37,838 bases of DNA from a bacterium (lineage in GTDB: Bacteria; Patescibacteriota; Minisyncoccia; Minisyncoccales; JANBVM01). Within the stretch, counting starts at the first letter, position 1, and every line of letters begins with the position of its first letter. Shown here piece after piece: positions 35,292 to 37,838 of the stretch. Made by a program: the position numbers and the translations under genes. Where the stretch lies: NCBI GenBank assembly GCA_030588745.1, contig JAUUXB010000006.1, positions 1 to 37,838 on the forward strand, written 5' to 3'. Below the pieces are notes generated by a model, which searched no databases, was not told the origin of the DNA, and worked only from the letters and a program-made list of their open reading frames with translations.

Positions 35292-36108
35292 ACTTTTAAG
35301 AATTCCTGACTGGGGTGGATATTTTTTAATGGGGCTTTTGGGTTTTGTTCTTTCTTATGGCTTTTTATCTCCTCTAAGTGACATTCTTCTTTTTTTTTCT
35401 ATGCTTGTTTTATATTTAGGCCTTGGTTTTTCAGTAAATGAATGTTTTGATTTGGAAGAGGATAAGTACAATGAATCAAAAACAAACATATTGCTTAAAA
35501 AACAAATAAGTTTTAGAAACGGATTGATTTTTTCAATTTTTCTTGGAGTTTTGGGATTGATTCTGTCAATGAAGTTTGGACTGAATGTTTTTTTATTCTG
35601 TTTGGCAGGTTTATTAATAGGGTTTTTTTATTCTGCTGAACCAGTTCGGTTTAAATCACGTCCTTTTCTTGATTTGATTTCACACGGGCTTTTTGCTGGT
35701 GTGTTTTTATTCTTGCTTCCCTTTTTAGTTTTTAATTCTACAATAACATTGATTCACTGGTTTATTGCTTTTTCTGTTTTTTATCTTTCTTTAAGCCTAG
35801 AATTAAGAAATCATCTTGAGGATTATGAGTTTGATAAAAAAGCAGGAGTTAATACTTCAGTGTGCTTTTTGGGCTATAATAAATCAGAAAAGTTTTTAAG
35901 GTATTTAGCTTTTCTTTACCCTTTAGCTCTTATACCCATGTTTTTATTAGTGCCCAAAGTTTATCTTTTTTTGTTTTTATCTTTTAGTTTTATTTTTCTT
36001 TTCTTTTTTCTCTTAAGGAAAAATTATAAAATAGTTAAAAATTACAAGATAATGGATATTTACAGCATTTTATCTTTTGTATTAATTTCAATCTCATTAA
36101 TTATTTAG
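35263..36108 (+). CDS. UbiA-superfamily prenyltransferase
   Basis: Polytopic; NECFDLEEDKYN (NxxxDxxxD) and LEDYEFDKKAG second Asp motif. Confidence 0.82.
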   Translation: MEATLRIYFKLLRIPDWGGYFLMGLLGFVLSYGFLSPLSDILLFFSMLVLYLGLGFSVNECFDLEEDKYNESKTNILLKKQISFRNGLIFSIFLGVLGLILSMKFGLNVFLFCLAGLLIGFFYSAEPVRFKSRPFLDLISHGLFAGVFLFLLPFLVFNSTITLIHWFIAFSVFYLSLSLELRNHLEDYEFDKKAGVNTSVCFLGYNKSEKFLRYLAFLYPLALIPMFLLVPKVYLFLFLSFSFIFLFFFLLRKNYKIVKNYKIMDIYSILSFVLISISLII

Positions 36109-36111
36109 TCC

Positions 36112-37188
36112 ATGCCCAATAAAATAACTGAGTATTTAAAAGGATTAAAACAAGAAATTGACAAAGTTATTGAAAAGTATGTTCCTAAAAAAGTAAGCCA
36201 GGAGTGGCTTGAATTTGTTTTTGGCAGTTCTCATTATCAGTACACTCCCAAAGCAGTTCAAGAAGTTTTACTAAATCCAATCTGGGATTTTTTAGAGAGA
36301 GGAGGTAAAAGATGGAGGCCAGTTTTGTTTTTGCTGATTGCAGAAGCTGTTGGTGGTGATGTTGAAAAACTTAAAGATTTTGCAATTGTTCCAGAATTAG
36401 TTCACAACGGCAGTTTAATTATTGATGATATAGAGGATGAGGGTGAGCTAAGAAGAGGGAAGCCATGTCTTCATAAAATTTTTGGTGTTGATGTTGCTGT
36501 TAATGTTGGAAATTTTATGTATTTCTTGCCTTTGATAGTCTTTAAAAACAATAAGAATAAGTTTGAACCAGATATCTTATTAAGTGCTTATGATATTTAT
36601 GCCCAGGAAATGAGAAATATTCATTTAGGGCAGGGCACAGATATTTTTTGGCACAAAGGCAAGACAGAAGAAATTAGTGAAAAGGAATATTTTCAAATGT
36701 GTATTTTTAAAACAGGGTGCTTGTCAAGAATGGCAGCTAAGCTTGCTGTTGTTCTTTCAGGAAAAGATAAAGAGCTAACTGAAAAAGTGGGCAGAGTGGC
36801 TGAGACAATAGGTGTTGCTTTCCAAATTCAGGATGATATTTTAGATATTTCTTTAACTGGCCAGGAGCGTGAGAAGTTCGGTAAGTTATTTGGTAATGAT
36901 ATTAAAGAAGGAAAAAGAAGTTTAATGGTAATTTACACACTTAAAAAAGCAACTGATAAAGATAAAAAAAGATTGCTTGAAATATTAAACAAGCACACTG
37001 AAGATGTCAGTGAGATCAAAGAAGTGATCAGGATAATGGAAAAATACAAAAGCATAGAATATGCCAAAACCACTACTAAAAACATTATTACAGATACCTG
37101 GCAGAGCGCAGATAAAGTTTTAAAAGAATCAAAGGCCAAATCAAAGTTAAAAGACTTTATTAATTACTTGGTTGAAAGAGATGAATAA
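36112..37188 (+). CDS. Polyprenyl (geranylgeranyl-type) diphosphate synthase
   Basis: GGKRWRP, SLIIDDIEDEGELRRGKP, GQGTDIFW, QIQDDILD. Confidence 0.9.
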   Translation: MPNKITEYLKGLKQEIDKVIEKYVPKKVSQEWLEFVFGSSHYQYTPKAVQEVLLNPIWDFLERGGKRWRPVLFLLIAEAVGGDVEKLKDFAIVPELVHNGSLIIDDIEDEGELRRGKPCLHKIFGVDVAVNVGNFMYFLPLIVFKNNKNKFEPDILLSAYDIYAQEMRNIHLGQGTDIFWHKGKTEEISEKEYFQMCIFKTGCLSRMAAKLAVVLSGKDKELTEKVGRVAETIGVAFQIQDDILDISLTGQEREKFGKLFGNDIKEGKRSLMVIYTLKKATDKDKKRLLEILNKHTEDVSEIKEVIRIMEKYKSIEYAKTTTKNIITDTWQSADKVLKESKAKSKLKDFINYLVERDE

Positions 37189-37306
37189 GGATATTGACAG
37201 GGTTTTTTTAAAAATATACAATGTAATTGAAGAGACTAAACTAAAAAATAAATGGCTAAGAAGAAAAAAAAGAAAAGCAGATGTAAATAATTTGATTATT
37301 GGATAG
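37181..37306 (+). CDS. Possible 41-aa basic protein overlapping the GGPPS stop (not in ORF track)
   Basis: ATGAATAA overlap; MNKDIDRVFLKIYNVIEETKLKNKWLRRKKRKADVNNLIIG*; terminator follows. Confidence 0.4.
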   Translation: MNKDIDRVFLKIYNVIEETKLKNKWLRRKKRKADVNNLIIG

Positions 37307-37321
37307 AAATTCAGAAAATAG

Positions 37322-37345
37322 TCAGGAGTTCTCTTCCTGATTTTT
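37322..37345 (+). terminator. Rho-independent terminator before rRNA
   Basis: TCAGGA-GTTCTCT-TCCTGA followed by T5. Confidence 0.75.
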
Positions 37346-37460
37346 AGTTTTAAGGGAAAGAACATTAAAACTTAATATCATAATAAGGACCTAGTAATTA
37401 GTTTTTTAGAGTTGTCCCGACTTAACGGGATTTAACTCGATTTATCGGGTGAGACTCGTA

Positions 37461-37838
<378 letters not shown>

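Overview
The window looks like an AT-rich, gene-dense chromosomal segment from a Candidate Phyla Radiation (Patescibacteria, probably Parcubacteria-like) bacterium. That placement is inferred from gene content and divergence; no search was run. From left to right: the C-terminus of a protein with a CxxC-x17-CxxC zinc ribbon; a divergent phosphoglycerate kinase; a RecJ-like DHH protein; RNase HI; RNase P RNA (minus strand, missing from the ORF track); MurJ; LepA; a small antisense membrane microprotein; a DivIC/FtsL-like protein; tRNA-Gly and tRNA-Thr; prfB with a +1 programmed frameshift; ftsE and ftsX; tRNA-Gln; an FtsZ with four N-terminal AT-hooks; trxB, eno and archaeal-type PGM; a ferredoxin/Rrf2/IscS/IscU/MnmA/ThiI sulfur block; SDR, DUF1858, DsbA-like and glutaredoxin redox genes; GAPDH; acs, ppsA, pfkB, fba and rplY; a coiled-coil lytic transglycosylase; rpmE and prfA (minus strand); rpsB and a short tsf; tRNA-Thr; an IDI/UbiA/type III-like GGPPS isoprenoid cassette; and the first ~380 nt of 16S rRNA. 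I see no mobile element or CRISPR array. The strongest unusual signal is the FtsZ: it has four RGRP AT-hook cores at the N-terminus, an altered tubulin signature (GGGLGSG), a Lys-rich linker and a recognisable C-terminal peptide (ETPAFLRR). It sits directly behind a near-consensus promoter that predicts a leaderless mRNA. Secondary signals are two copies of a terminator fused to an extended -10, a mis-called rrf2 start with a probable operator, RF1 without its N-terminal domain, and unannotated small ORFs.
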